Assembly: GCA_963402885.1 (NCBI GenBank) | Contig: OY727097.1 | Span: 17,050,001-17,114,000 of the forward strand | From: Antedon bifida | Taxonomy: Eukaryota > Echinodermata > Crinoidea > Comatulida > Antedonidae | Direction: 5' to 3' | Length of the DNA stretch: 64,000 nt | In this document: positions 12,144-22,564 of the stretch, in pieces | How positions within the stretch are numbered: the stretch's first letter is position 1 | Layout of the letters: each line of letters opens with the position of its first letter | Made by a program: the position numbers and the translations under genes | The notes under the pieces: generated by a model | Told to the model about the DNA's origin: nothing | The model's database searches: none | What the model saw: the letters and a program-made list of their open reading frames with translations, nothing else

Positions 12144-12498
12144 TATCGGGATGAATCATGCGGGATTTCTAATAAATCCCGAGTCCATCCCGAAATTAGG
12201 TAAATATCCCGATAAAATCCCACTGGGATTTAATCATCGCGAAGTTGTAACACAAATCCCGGTAATGGAACGGGATTTTAGCGGGATGATATTTCATCAC
12301 GCTAAAATCCCGTTCCATTACCGGATTTTATATTTCATCCCGATCGTCCCGATACGATCCCGTTAATTCGGGAAAAAATTCTGTCCATCCCGATATTGGG
12401 TAAAAAATCCCGATTTCATCCCATCGGGATAAGCTAATCCCGGTGGGATGAGCCTATCCCATCGGGATTCCACCGCATCCCGATCGGGATCCCGATGT
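12144..12498. repeat. Dense ATCCCG/CGGGAT cluster with a 25-bp-arm hairpin
   Basis: The motif ATCCCG or its complement occurs more than twenty times in about 350 bp. Positions 12259-12283 and 12300-12324 are perfect 25-bp inverted arms (CCGGTAATGGAACGGG...) around a 16-base loop that is itself nearly palindromic. It shares vocabulary with 1822-1912. The open frame at 12151-12366 is a by-product of the repeat. Confidence 0.85.
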
Positions 12499-12747
12499 CA
12501 TTTTCTAATGGGAATTGTTTAGATCACTGGCAGTCAGGCAGCATGCATAAAGTATATAGCCTTCCGACATACATCAGTATTTATGTGTGGCTATGAAGTA
12601 TAATGTATCATAGAGGATTATAGTGAATATTAATATTTTACACTATAATATCTATGGTATCATGTACTGTAGTTCACATTATGGCATCCGATTATTTTTT
12701 TCTAGACCACCAGCCGATACGTACTCAAATGTATCAATATCACCTAT

Positions 12748-13005
12748 TTACATTGGCATATTTAATTTCCTTAACAAATTGCTGTAAATAAATATTATAG
12801 ATAGAGCTATAATAAGAATTGCATTTGCCTTCACCCAGTGTGCTTTTTTCGGGGCTTCTCCTAGACGTACGTTCGCATTGAACTTGAACGCAAAACAAAA
12901 TACCGAGGTTCCGCACAGAGCACGCACGTCTAACATACGGCAACAAATGTTATCGTTTAAATAGTCCACGAGTCCAAGTACGATCGTTTTGCTCATTGGT
13001 AGCAT
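12748..13005 (-). CDS. Possible 85-aa single-pass membrane protein
   Basis: ATG at 13005; the frame runs to a stop at 12748. The C-terminal third contains a strongly hydrophobic segment (AILIIALSIIFIYSNLL, about residues 62-78), which would span a membrane. Four cysteines lie in the first half (for example NICCRML). The protein is not recognised. A splice-acceptor-like tcttgcag just before the ATG allows it to be part of a larger gene. Chance open frame remains possible. Confidence 0.3.
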   Translation of the reverse strand: MLPMSKTIVLGLVDYLNDNICCRMLDVRALCGTSVFCFAFKFNANVRLGEAPKKAHWVKANAILIIALSIIFIYSNLLRKLNMPM

Positions 13006-13632
13006 GCTGCAAGAGAGTGTCTTTTCCGGCCATCTAGGGGTGTCATTTAATTGGGTTGTGACCCAAATACTTAGTGTCCGAACCCCCCCTTGACAGATCC
13101 TGGCTACGGCCCTGCATACCCTACTCCTAAGCTAGTTTAAGCCTGTAGGAGTAAAGCTTTCTAGTAGAGCTAGAATATCTACCTTGAAAATGTAGTACGT
13201 AAACTTTGATACCGTTGGTAACAGAACAGTCGAGGGTGGCTGCCACCTTGCTCCTTTAAACTTTTGTCGTAAAGACAACGATAATTTCTTATTTCTGCCA
13301 AGAACAGTTTATCAAAATCGGTCATGTTTTGGGTTGCCATTTTTATCACTTGGTATTTTATAAATATTTATATTTCCCACCACCAAAACAGATACATGAC
13401 ATAGATTAAAATCAATGTGTGATTGGCCAGTTGCCCCGATTTATCGCCGACAAATCGGTAAAGTTGAACTTGGTTAAACATTCCTGATTTGTCTGCGATG
13501 AATTGGGGAGACATTCCTGATTGCGCGTCGGCTAAATCTGTGCGTGTAGCGATTTTAATGGAAACGGTGTAGCGATTTTATGGAAACCAGATTTTAGTGA
13601 AAGATTTACTCAATATATTACATAAGCTTACC

Positions 13633-14086
13633 ATATTCATCAATGTGTTTTATGCACGCATGCACTTTATTGAAGGCATAGAATACAGGGGTAAATTTTT
13701 CCTTGACCTTCTGTAGTTTTAGTTCAAGAAGCTTCTTGCAGTTTTCAGGACACAAGTATATTTGCTGTTGAAGTGTTGCAGTATTCCTTCAAGCAACTTG
13801 TCAATAATATTTACCTAGAAATGAGACAAAAATACTTGACCCATCTTAACTTCAAATGTATGATCAAAAGTCCAAAAATGTATTTGTACCGTACTGTATT
13901 TACAAACTCACTTTGCATGCCTTGTGCACATGGTTTCCAACAAAGCTTTATTGCTGTAACTTCATCAAGTTTGGTTGCTAAGGGTATAAGCGGAGGTCCA
14001 ATAGCTTGTTTAGAGAGCTCCCATTGCCATGTTTCTACACACTCAGCACACCAACTTTTTTTGTTAGCTAATACCCTTAGACACAA
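13633..14086 (-). CDS. Two exon-like fragments of an unknown gene
   Basis: On the minus strand, 14086-~13912 encodes a piece starting near KKSWCAECVETWQWELSK with a CAEC pair and ends at a gtgagt donor. About 13780-13633 encodes a Lys-rich segment (CPENCKKLLELKLQKVKEKF) and ends at a gtaagc donor. The two share strand and spacing but do not join in phase as read, so either one border is wrong or the gene is broken. The two Cys-x2/3-Cys pairs suggest a zinc-binding fold. Family unknown. Confidence 0.35.
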
Positions 14087-14099
14087 TAATCACGAGGTG

Positions 14100-14168
14100 T
14101 GCCGTTGCAAATTTACTGCGGCCATCTTGAAATCCAAGATGGTGGAAAAAATGGCCGCCATTTTATAG
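14100..14168 (-). promoter_or_regulatory. AAGATGGCGGCC-type (YY1-like) inverted motif
   Basis: The sequence holds AAAATGGCGGCC and CAAGATGGCCGC on the minus strand, arranged as an inverted pair around CCATCTTGGATTTCAAGATGG. The core is the known YY1 binding word (AAGATGGCGGC), usually at promoters or start codons. It lies just upstream of the minus-strand exon fragments. It could equally be part of a repeat family. Confidence 0.25.
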
Positions 14169-14494
14169 TGATGCACTTTATTGTTCATAACTTAATAAAT
14201 ATTTGATGTATTTTGTTGACATTAATGTTGATTATTAGCTAATTACATTATCTATTCAATAAAATATTTTTATTTCAACTTTATTGAAATTAAATTACTT
14301 TTTTTAAGGAAAAATGCAGAATTTTAGCAAAAAAATCAGCAAAATCTGTGATATACGATATTTATTATGTTAGTTAAGGCAAGAAGCCATAATTATTTTT
14401 TTTTTCATATATGCAAAATAACTGACCCAATATATACTAGAAATAATAATAATAATGTGTAAACTACATGTGCTTGTATAGTAATTTTGTAAAT

Positions 14495-14575
14495 GCAACG
14501 TTTTTAGCCTTGCGGCTACTTGTAAGTTTTATACCAGAATAAATAAATAAAAAAATAAATAAAATTTAGGGCAAG
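14495..14575 (+). mobile_element. Probable LINE 3' tail
   Basis: GCCTTGCGGCTACTTGTAAG is followed by TTTTATACCAGAATAAATAAATAAA and more ATAA units. This matches the form of CR1/L2-type 3' ends with ATAA-type tails. No coding part is attached. Confidence 0.4.
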
Positions 14576-14619
14576 TTTACAAAAATCAGTATCCCCAACA
14601 CCAAAAACCTGCACTGTCG

Positions 14620-14895
14620 ATGAGAAATCCCAGGTACAAACGCTGCCTCCACTCAGCCGTTGGGAAAGCGGCAGTTCAATCAGAACTAAATCAATCTTCT
14701 CCAGTATCAAACCTAAACCAAGTAGGCCTAAGTAACGGTTCCTCCTCTCGATTAAATGTTACTGAAACTAAACATACAGGAGGTCGATTGGTACACAATA
14801 AAGCAGTTTGGCGCCGTATTACCAGAGATATTAATATCCAGAGAATTGTAAATGATTATGAATTAGATAAAGAGATTGCTAGTCTCTTGGTTTAG
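14620..14895 (+). CDS. 91-aa open frame, unknown, running into an LTR
   Basis: ATG at 14620; stop at 14893-14895. The product is hydrophilic and rich in Ser/Asn in the middle (SELNQSSPVSNLNQ). Its last ten codons lie inside the LTR copy at 14867-15106, so the natural C-terminus was probably replaced by the insertion. The N-terminal part could be an exon of a disrupted gene. Not recognised. Confidence 0.3.
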   Translation: MRNPRYKRCLHSAVGKAAVQSELNQSSPVSNLNQVGLSNGSSSRLNVTETKHTGGRLVHNKAVWRRITRDINIQRIVNDYELDKEIASLLV

Positions 14896-17800
14896 TTACT
14901 TAACTACGATAAAAGACTACAACGTAAAGTACTCACCATTATAATAGCATTTAGCTGTATGATAATATAAGTGAGTAATAATATAGTTTACGTCTAGGTT
15001 CCGTCGCTGACTTATCCAAGTGTCCTCAACGTAGTTGACGTTCCAAGGTATACGCACGGCGGAGCGCGTCCAGGTGCTTAGAACAATGCGCTCCGCTTAA
15101 GCATTTACATTCCTCCTTGTTTTATTTTTTTGTCTTCCCTCTTGTTCTTCTACACACGTTGCTCTTCCTTTCTTTTCTTCCACTTCATTTTTCTTCTTTT
15201 TTAAACACAACAATAACACAACATACATAACATAGAATTACAGAAAAAGAAACTACCAAGAACCTAATAAAAATTTTGTAAAAAAAAATTGAACTAATTG
15301 GAATTAATTTAAAAATTACTTTAATAAAATTTTCATTAAATTTTCATTAATTTGGTCTTGGATTTTTTTGTTTTGTTTTTGTTTTGTTTTGGACCAAACT
15401 GGGCGTGGAAGTGGAGGTTTTCCAAGAATCCCTCCAACATCCTAACCGCCGCTGCCCTCAGCTGACCACTTCCCGGCTGAGCCAAACGCTCCACCACCTC
15501 CCGATTGGCATTGAATGCCGACCGCAGACCAACTCTGTCGGCCCGCCTTAACTGGCATAACAGAGGCGTGGGTGGATGGATGTTGTTTTCCACGTTCGGC
15601 TGCTGCCACCATGCTTGACGTGGTGATGGTCCGGTCTGTTGACGTAGTGGTCCAGTTGGTCTGGGAAATCGACGGCGTCTGGGCTGAGCCGAGGTAGGCC
15701 TACCATACCTCCGGCACAGCTCCACGAATGCCCTCTTATTATCCCTAGTGGCTCTCGCCACCAGGAAAAGGAGACACCGAGTGTGGAGTAGACCCAGCGG
15801 TGACACTAACGGCGATAGAGTGTTCGACTCGGGCATCTCGAGCCCCGCCGCCTCGCCCATCGACTCCATCATCCTTCTTAGGGATTTTGTGAAGAAGAAT
15901 CCAGGTTGGATTCTCCCCTCGGCGTTGAAAAGTGCTACCGCCTTGGTAACACTCTCGCCGCACTCTGGAACGAGTTTCACTAACTCCTGGATGAAACTCC
16001 AGCGCCGAGATGAGGTGGTCGACGATACCTCCGACGATGTCTCCGTCATGAATGGCGGTATGTGGTGCGCCAGGTGTTGCTTTGGGTTTTCGGGCACCCG
16101 GCCACATCCTGCCACTAGACACAGGAATGCCCGACGTGACCGCTTACCCGATTCCCTCTGACCGCCTTCAGGATGAGGTCTTTTGTTGTTGTCTTTTGAC
16201 CGTTTGTCGGCTTTTTCCTGAGGTTTTACTTTTGGTACCGCCCCAGCACTAGTCGCTGTACCAATGAGACGGATGTCTTGACACTCAAAGTCCGACTCCT
16301 TACTTCCCGGAGTTCGCCACGGCTGGCGCAGCCGGAAGCAACCCTTTACGGAAAATGGAGGGGGACTTTGGCCTCTCCGGCGATTCTGCCAAGACCTCTG
16401 GCGTCTCTCTGCCCTCTACTACTGGCGGATCTAGGTCCCCGACCTCCATTGCCACATCATCTTCTCCTTCCAATCCAGTAGGTGAGGGTGGAGACTTCCG
16501 TGTCGCAGTTGATTTTCCCAACGGCGGGAAGTCTTCCACCTGAAGCAGGAACAATTCCTCCTCCACCGTTACTTGACCGGAAGTAAAGTTATCCATCTGT
16601 AAAACATTAAGAGGCAAAACACAAGTTTAGTACAAGATAGTATTTCTACCCCTCGATTACAAATTGTTGGAACGGAGACTCTGGCGCCTGTTACAAATGG
16701 TGATCATCGTTTCCGCCAGAGGAGTTTCAATATCTCTTCAGAGCTCTAATTACCGAGTTATTTGTGATGTCACTGCCGTGAAGAATGTACAACGTAAGTA
16801 GTACATGGCTGCTTTCCCCTTCTTACCGAAGTGAAAAGCCTCCTTCTTCTCCGCCAGGTTCCATCCACTAACCCTCAAATCTATCCCAAAAAATGTGCCA
16901 GTCATCTTGACCAAAAAATTCCAGGTTTTTCTGAGGGCGGAAAGGTAGTCCTTCCCGACGCTCACCTTGCCGTTTTTCATTATGACCGTATCGACCACGC
17001 AAGTGGTCCCTATCCACATAATGAACTCGGCGCGGCTCACACCTGAAATTTTCGCCATTACTCCCTCTTTGAATGTACTCGTTCGTATTGTCCTCATTGT
17101 CGGGGTAGTAACACCCGCGATCTCGATCATTCGAAACCTCGACAATCGCAATGATCTGATTGGTTGCTGTAGCCAATCGTAGGATGCCCAAGAACTGCGC
17201 AGCAGTTTGTTCGAATGGACTAAGACCTGGATGAGATCTGAAACAATATCGAAAAACTATCGCCCAAGAAGACTAGGAGGATCTAATACAATTGACCAGT
17301 ATACCTTAAATACATTTTCAACCATCTTCCCTCTAATGAAAATTTTTTTTTCCCCCAAAAAAGGCAAAGTTGTTATTTATTTTTGCGGTTCCTGATTTAA
17401 AACTAATAAAATAAATAAATAAATTCTTCCAACACTGCCGACTTCCAGTGAAGGAACGACGTAAACAACTGGCCCACTAATATGATAACTAGGCCTAATA
17501 CTTACTAGCCTAACCTAATCGTATATTTTCTGAAATCGGACATGAAACACGGGCCATGTCCAGCGGGTTAACATACAAAACCCATTCACGTCACGAGCAT
17601 GAAATTCATGTCACGAGCATGAATAATAATATTCTTATACTTTCATCTAGTATAGGCCAATCGTTCATTCGTCGAATATTAAATATAAAAAATAAAAATA
17701 ATAAATCCTAATCCCCAACTCTCGGAGAGAACATGAACTTATAAGAAACATTCACGTTCTTATCCTCGAGGCGTTGATGAGAACAACGCATGTCCAGATT

Positions 17801-18093
17801 CGCGTATTTTCGGCGTCATATTTCTTAATTTTTAATTTTAATCCTCGTCGCCAATAAAGAGATTGCTAGTCTCTTGGTTTAGTTACTTAACTACGATAAA
17901 AGACTACAACGTAAAGTACTCACTATTATAATAGTCTTTAGCTGTATGATAATATAAGTGAGTAATAATATAGTTTACGTCTAGGTTCCGTCGCTGACTT
18001 ATCCAAGTGTCCTCAACGTAGTTGACGTTCCAAGGTATACGCATGGCGGAGCGCGTCCAGGTGCTTAGAACGACGCGCTCCGCTTAAGCATTT
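14867..18093 (-). mobile_element. Fossil gag-only LTR retrotransposon
   Basis: Direct repeats of 240 bp at 14867-15106 and 17854-18093 differ at only about six positions, so the insertion is fairly young. Read on the minus strand, the 17854-18093 copy is the 5' LTR. It is followed directly by TGGCGACGAGG, a primer-binding-site-like start common in Ty3/gypsy elements, and the other copy is preceded by a purine tract (AAGGAGGAATG). The interior has gag-like open frames but no reverse transcriptase or integrase, so it is non-autonomous. No target duplication is obvious. It looks degraded, with a few breaks. Confidence 0.7.
15336..17191 (-). pseudogene. Gag-like region of the fossil LTR element
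   Basis: Minus-strand open frames at 17191-16750, 16617-16300 and 16115-15336 cover most of the interior. The region is richer in GC than its surroundings. The last frame (259 codons) is basic and Pro/Arg-rich near its C-terminus, as in nucleic-acid-binding Gag tails. No protease, reverse transcriptase or zinc knuckle is seen. Family assignment to Ty3/gypsy rests only on the primer-site form. Confidence 0.45.
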
Positions 18094-18296
18094 GTAGCGG
18101 CACTACATAGAATTTGAATCATCAGAACTGTCACAGTATTGACATAATACAGTTACTTAATGATGATAATGACTTAATTAATATATTATCTGCTGCCACC
18201 TATTCGGAGTTGACCTTTGGCTGAATAAACACTTCAATATTGTTAATGCTACATGTTGTGTGAGCCTGTTTTATTACTGTGTTTCAATCTAAAAAT
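18092..18296 (+). repeat. Possible LTR fragment
   Basis: The sequence starts TGTAGCGGCACTACA, contains an AATAAA signal near 18220 and is followed by a gypsy pol fragment. The start and the AATAAA position are LTR-like, but no partner copy is in the window. Confidence 0.3.
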
Positions 18297-18309
18297 ACTT
18301 CCTAAAGCA

Positions 18310-18465
18310 TTCACCATCAAGAACATATATCACGACAAGAACCACCAATCCAAGCCTATATACCAAGGCCTTACAAACTCAATCATGAGGAAACAAAGGC
18401 AGTAACCAATGAAATCAATCGCCTTTTGCAAATTGGTGTGATTGAACACTCAAATCATGAGAATG
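18310..18465 (+). pseudogene. Fossil Ty3/gypsy pol fragment
   Basis: A plus-strand frame resembles the segment just before the reverse transcriptase palm in Ty3/gypsy Pol (recognisable pieces: IPRPYKLNHEE and LLQIGVIEHSN). It is a short relic with no other part of the reverse transcriptase attached. It may belong to the same old element as the integrase at 18890. Confidence 0.5.
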
Positions 18466-18889
18466 GTGAATTAGTGGATGGAAAATAAGGTTTAACCTAG
18501 AAATAATTGCATACAAAGGTTTTTCAACGTTTTTGGATTCTACTCTATGTCACAGAAAAAAAGTTCCGAGAAATCGGACCCTCCGAAGGGGTCATTTGAG
18601 GTCAAATTAAGTGGAAACTAACATAAATTAATTAAAATATCTTAATATCAATCAATCTTAGGCAAACTTTGTGTATCATATGACCAAAGTGAATTCCATT
18701 GATCATCTTATTTATCAATAATCATGTTACCATAGCAACCGTTGCTATGCGTAACTAAGGAAAATTAAATAATTAATAAAAAATAGTTATATTGTGTTTG
18801 AAATGTTAAAACTGATTAGTCATACCAGACAAACTAAGAGAACAAATTAAAGAACACATACATGCTTCCCACCTGGGACAGGAAGGCTG

Positions 18890-19823
18890 CGTACGAAGAG
18901 CCAGGGAAAGCGTATTTTGGTAAGCGATAACGGACCACAGTATACATCTGAGCAATTCAAGCGATTCGCCAAAGAATGGGACTTCGACCACCTTACAAGT
19001 AGCCCAGGAAACAGTCAGGCTAACGGAAAAGCGAAGTCCGCCGTCAAAACAGCGAAGCCCATAATCACAAAATCACTCAAAGCCGGAAGCGATGTACACA
19101 TAGCGATATTAGACCATCGTAACACTCCGACACAAGGTCTACAAACGAGTCCGGCACAACGATTGATGAATAGGAGAACACGCACTCTCCTACCAACCAC
19201 GGCAACACTTCTAAAACCGCGAGTGCACGACGAATCACACAACATGCACCGCAAACAAGCTAAAATGAAGGAAGTCTATGATCGCAAAGCAAGAGATATG
19301 AAACCACTAGAAGAAGGCGACATTGTTAGAATGAAGCCGTTGGTCAGAGGAAACAAGCATTGGGAAAAGGCGTTGGTAGCGAAGCGATTAGATGAAAGAT
19401 CCTACCACGTAGAAACGCAACAAGGAATGTACAGGAGAAACCGTGTACATTTAAAGAAAACACAAGAGCCACCCAATCACATCACAAATACAGGACAAAC
19501 TTCAACCGAAAGCGAACCGCGAAACGAGAACGTAGAGAAAAGGACGAGTAAATCAACATCCAAACGAGTAAGCGATAAGCGAGTTAAAGTTATTGTATTG
19601 AGGTATAAAAGAACGCTGCTATTAATACTAGAAGTTATCTGAATGATAAACAATAATTTCTCTACAACAATAGACTTAGCTAAAGAATGGGGGATGTAGT
19701 GAGCCCTCTATTGTATGACCTATGATAATGAACCGAGTCACTCAATAAAGTACCAGTACGACGTGAAGACGTGTCTATCTTGTGTGTGTCTGTACGTGTG
19801 AGTCAATATAGAGAAATACAACA
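18890..19823 (+). mobile_element. Fossil Ty3/gypsy (Mag/SURL-like) integrase end and 3' LTR
   Basis: The plus-strand frame to 19642 holds the integrase core and C-terminal part: VSDNGPQYTSEQF, TSSPGNSQANGKA and SPAQRLMNRRTRTLLP, in the form used by Mag/SURL elements of echinoderms. It is followed by a purine tract (AAAGAATGGGGGA) and a short LTR, 19695-19823, beginning TGTAGTGAGCC, with AATAAA near 19745 and ending TACAACA. The 5' part of the element is missing. A broken remnant. Confidence 0.75.
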
Positions 19824-19900
19824 GGAGGGGCCTTATTAGTTAGGCTTTGCCCTGGCCTAGTCTAGCCTAAAAAGAGAGTAGCCTAGGCCTACTACTACTA

Positions 19901-21441
19901 GGAGTGTTGACAAAGTGCGAGGCAGCGAGGCACGCGAGGCAAGCCAAATATTTGTGCGAGGCATCATTTTATCATTTCCAAAAGTGCGAGGCATGCGAGG
20001 CATATAGTTTACAATTCCAAAAAGGTGCGAGGCATATCTTAACGTGCTATTATGCTATATTATAGGCCTAATAATCAATTATTTATATTTTTATAATAGG
20101 CGTAGCGTATCTAAATAGATTCGTGTATACATTCATCATGTTATGTAACGATTATTTTTTTCATTCAAGTCATATCGTGTCAAATTTTACTTTTACAAAA
20201 GTGCCCAAACTGTTCAAAAGTTGTGCATCCGTATGCGCCATATTTTAAAAATCTGAACGATAGTCTTTAACTTTCGATAAACAATAATTGTTATAGCGAC
20301 ACTCATCAAATGTTTGTTGGCATTTCGAGCGTGTTCACTTTACAATTAATTTAACATGTCTCTCGATCATAGCAGAGTGAAAATAATATTTTGGCACACC
20401 CGCGCATCGGTCCGGTAGACCCGAGAGATGGAAAATCCCTCTTTACTATAGCACGTGGTTTCAGCAGCAACGCACAGACTTCTCTCTGAGCGGCGTGCCA
20501 AAGACATTTTTGACATTCCATTCTCTAGGAAATCAACACGTGTACCGCAAATAAAGTAAACAGCGATGGCCAGGACAAGTTCAATAACTGGCGGTGAATA
20601 AAAGGCATGCCGCAAAGAAAAAAATTGCGAGAGAATTCTTTAATGAAGAAGAATCACATAAAAAGTAACAAAGCGTGTTTCTCACACACTGTTCGCTAAT
20701 TTCACTTATTCAATGTTTAATATTTTTGTTTCTATGGAGCACCAAAAGAGCAACAATAATAGAGGACTAAACCTCAGTGGAATGCGTCAATTTCTCATGC
20801 ATTTATTGGTGAAAAACACGTTTAATTTCAATATATTTGTTAATTTGTCAATAAAAAATGCTGTAATAAGTTACTTCTGATACTGTTCTGTTTTCAAAGA
20901 ATAATAATCAATCCTAAATCAACATCACTTTTTCCTTTCTGACAAGTTACAGTGACAAAACCTATTGAAAATAATTGTACGTGATTTTCACCAAATAATG
21001 CGTTAAATATATGGATTCCACAGAGTTTTTAGCCCTCTAATTAATTTTGCTCTTTTGGCGTTCCATAGAAACGAAAATATTGAACATTGAGTGTGTGAAA
21101 TTCGCGAACAGTATGCGAGGAAAACGTCTGTAAAATCACCAATTTAACGGATATATTGTTACTTTTATATGATTTTCTTCATTAAAGTAGGTCTACTAAT
21201 TCTAAGGAGTGATATTCAGGATAATTGGTTAACAAATTTCGAGTTAAAATACAAGGCAGGTGCAAAAGGGAACTAGTGGGCCTAGGCTACTTCAATTTCG
21301 GTGATTTCCTGCCTTGCAATTTTGGGAAATGATAAAATGATGCCTCGCATTTTTGATGATGGTAAAACGATGCCTCGCATAAATTTCTGACTTGCCTCGC
21401 TTGCCTTCCATGCCTCGCTGCCTCGCACTTTGTTACTACCC
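19901..21441. mobile_element. 1.54-kb foldback element with 8-bp target duplication
   Basis: The target duplication TACTACTA is at 19893-19900 and 21442-21449. Terminal inverted repeats begin GGAGTGTTGACAAAGTGCG / GGGTAGTAACAAAGTGCG and carry arrays of GTGCGAGGCA on both sides. A second, inner inverted pair (about 20636-20760 and 21060-21190; shared words TTCAATGTTTAATATTTT and TTTCTATGGA) makes a nested foldback. There is no transposase. An 8-bp duplication fits hAT-type mobilisation. Confidence 0.85.
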
Positions 21442-21746
21442 TACTACTAGTCTAGGCCTATATAATAATAAGCTTAGAAGGTTAGTTAAGGCCTCCTAGG
21501 CCTACTAAGGTTATAATATTATAGGCCCTCTAGGCCTAGACCTAAACCTACAAAAATGTTAACATTTACAATGTCAAATTCAAAAGGATGCCTAGCTCTA
21601 GGCCTAGCAAGAGTTATAAAATACAACTCACTCTACTAAGAGCTAGGCTAGGCCTAGGTAGGCCCCTACTAGGCCTAGAGTAGGCCTACCCTAGGCCTAG
21701 GCTACTTTCTACTTCTACAGGCCTAAAGTAGAGTAGTAGTACGTAG

Positions 21747-22044
21747 CAAAGAACTTATAACACAAGAATCTCCTGTTCGTCCGAAGCGCGTAACAATTTC
21801 GAAAGACATTGTGGGATAGAATAGAGCTATGGGTGGTGCTATTGTGAGCCATGGAGTAGGGCGCCCGCATCAAATTAGAAAGTCAAAATCATAGAGGGGA
21901 TCTCCTAATACTCTAGTTTGGAGGGGGCGCTGCTCCATGCTGTGAAATGGCGTCGCCCAGTTTGACCTTTTAACCCTGTAATTCCGATACTGTGTTTTGA
22001 ATGCAAATTGAAGAACAGGAGATTCTTGTGTTATAAGTTCTTTG
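21747..22044. mobile_element. 298-bp MITE with perfect 32-bp TIRs
   Basis: Positions 21747-21778 and 22013-22044 are perfect inverted repeats starting CAAAGAACTTATAACACAAG. The flanks read cgtag and gtag; a short GTAG duplication is possible but not certain. Non-coding. The perfect arms suggest recent movement. Confidence 0.85.
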
Positions 22045-22564
22045 GTAGTAGGCACTAGTAGTCTAGGTTAACTTTTAGAGGGTTAGCCTATTTTTTAGGT
22101 AGCTATGCTTAGTACTCTAGTAGAAGTGGTAGGACTTTTTTTTATGATTCTCATTCATATGGGATTATGGGGGCTATGAGGCAGTACATAGGCAAGTACA
22201 GCACTTTGAAGTGCTGTAGGTCTTGTTTGTCTGTTAAAGATAGTCTTTAGGTTTACCATCTCATAAGTCATACCCTCTAAAAACTGCTTTATCACTGATG
22301 TGCTTAACCTATACTAGTACTACACAGACAAGCATATTATAAACTGTATAAACTAAGTAAGCCTAAATCTACTTTAACCTTACGTTAAAATGACAGTCAA
22401 TTCTCAGCTGTATCACAAATTTCATTTTCAATTTCAAATAATTTTCTCTCAAAACAGAAGTAATGTTATTAGCAACTCAATGCTTGTGGTATACATTGTG
22501 TACAGTAAATAAGTGCATTTTGATTTTATAGCTATTCAAATTCTATTTTTTTTTAAAACTCTAG
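22045..22564. other. No gene seen
   Basis: AT-rich sequence ending in a polypyrimidine tract and acceptor (ttttttttaaaactctag) that leads into the spliced gene at 22565. Nothing else is supported. Confidence 0.4.

Noticed and set aside
12151-12366. 71-codon ORF across the ATCCCG cluster
   Set aside because: The sequence is explained by hairpin repeats; the codons are a by-product.
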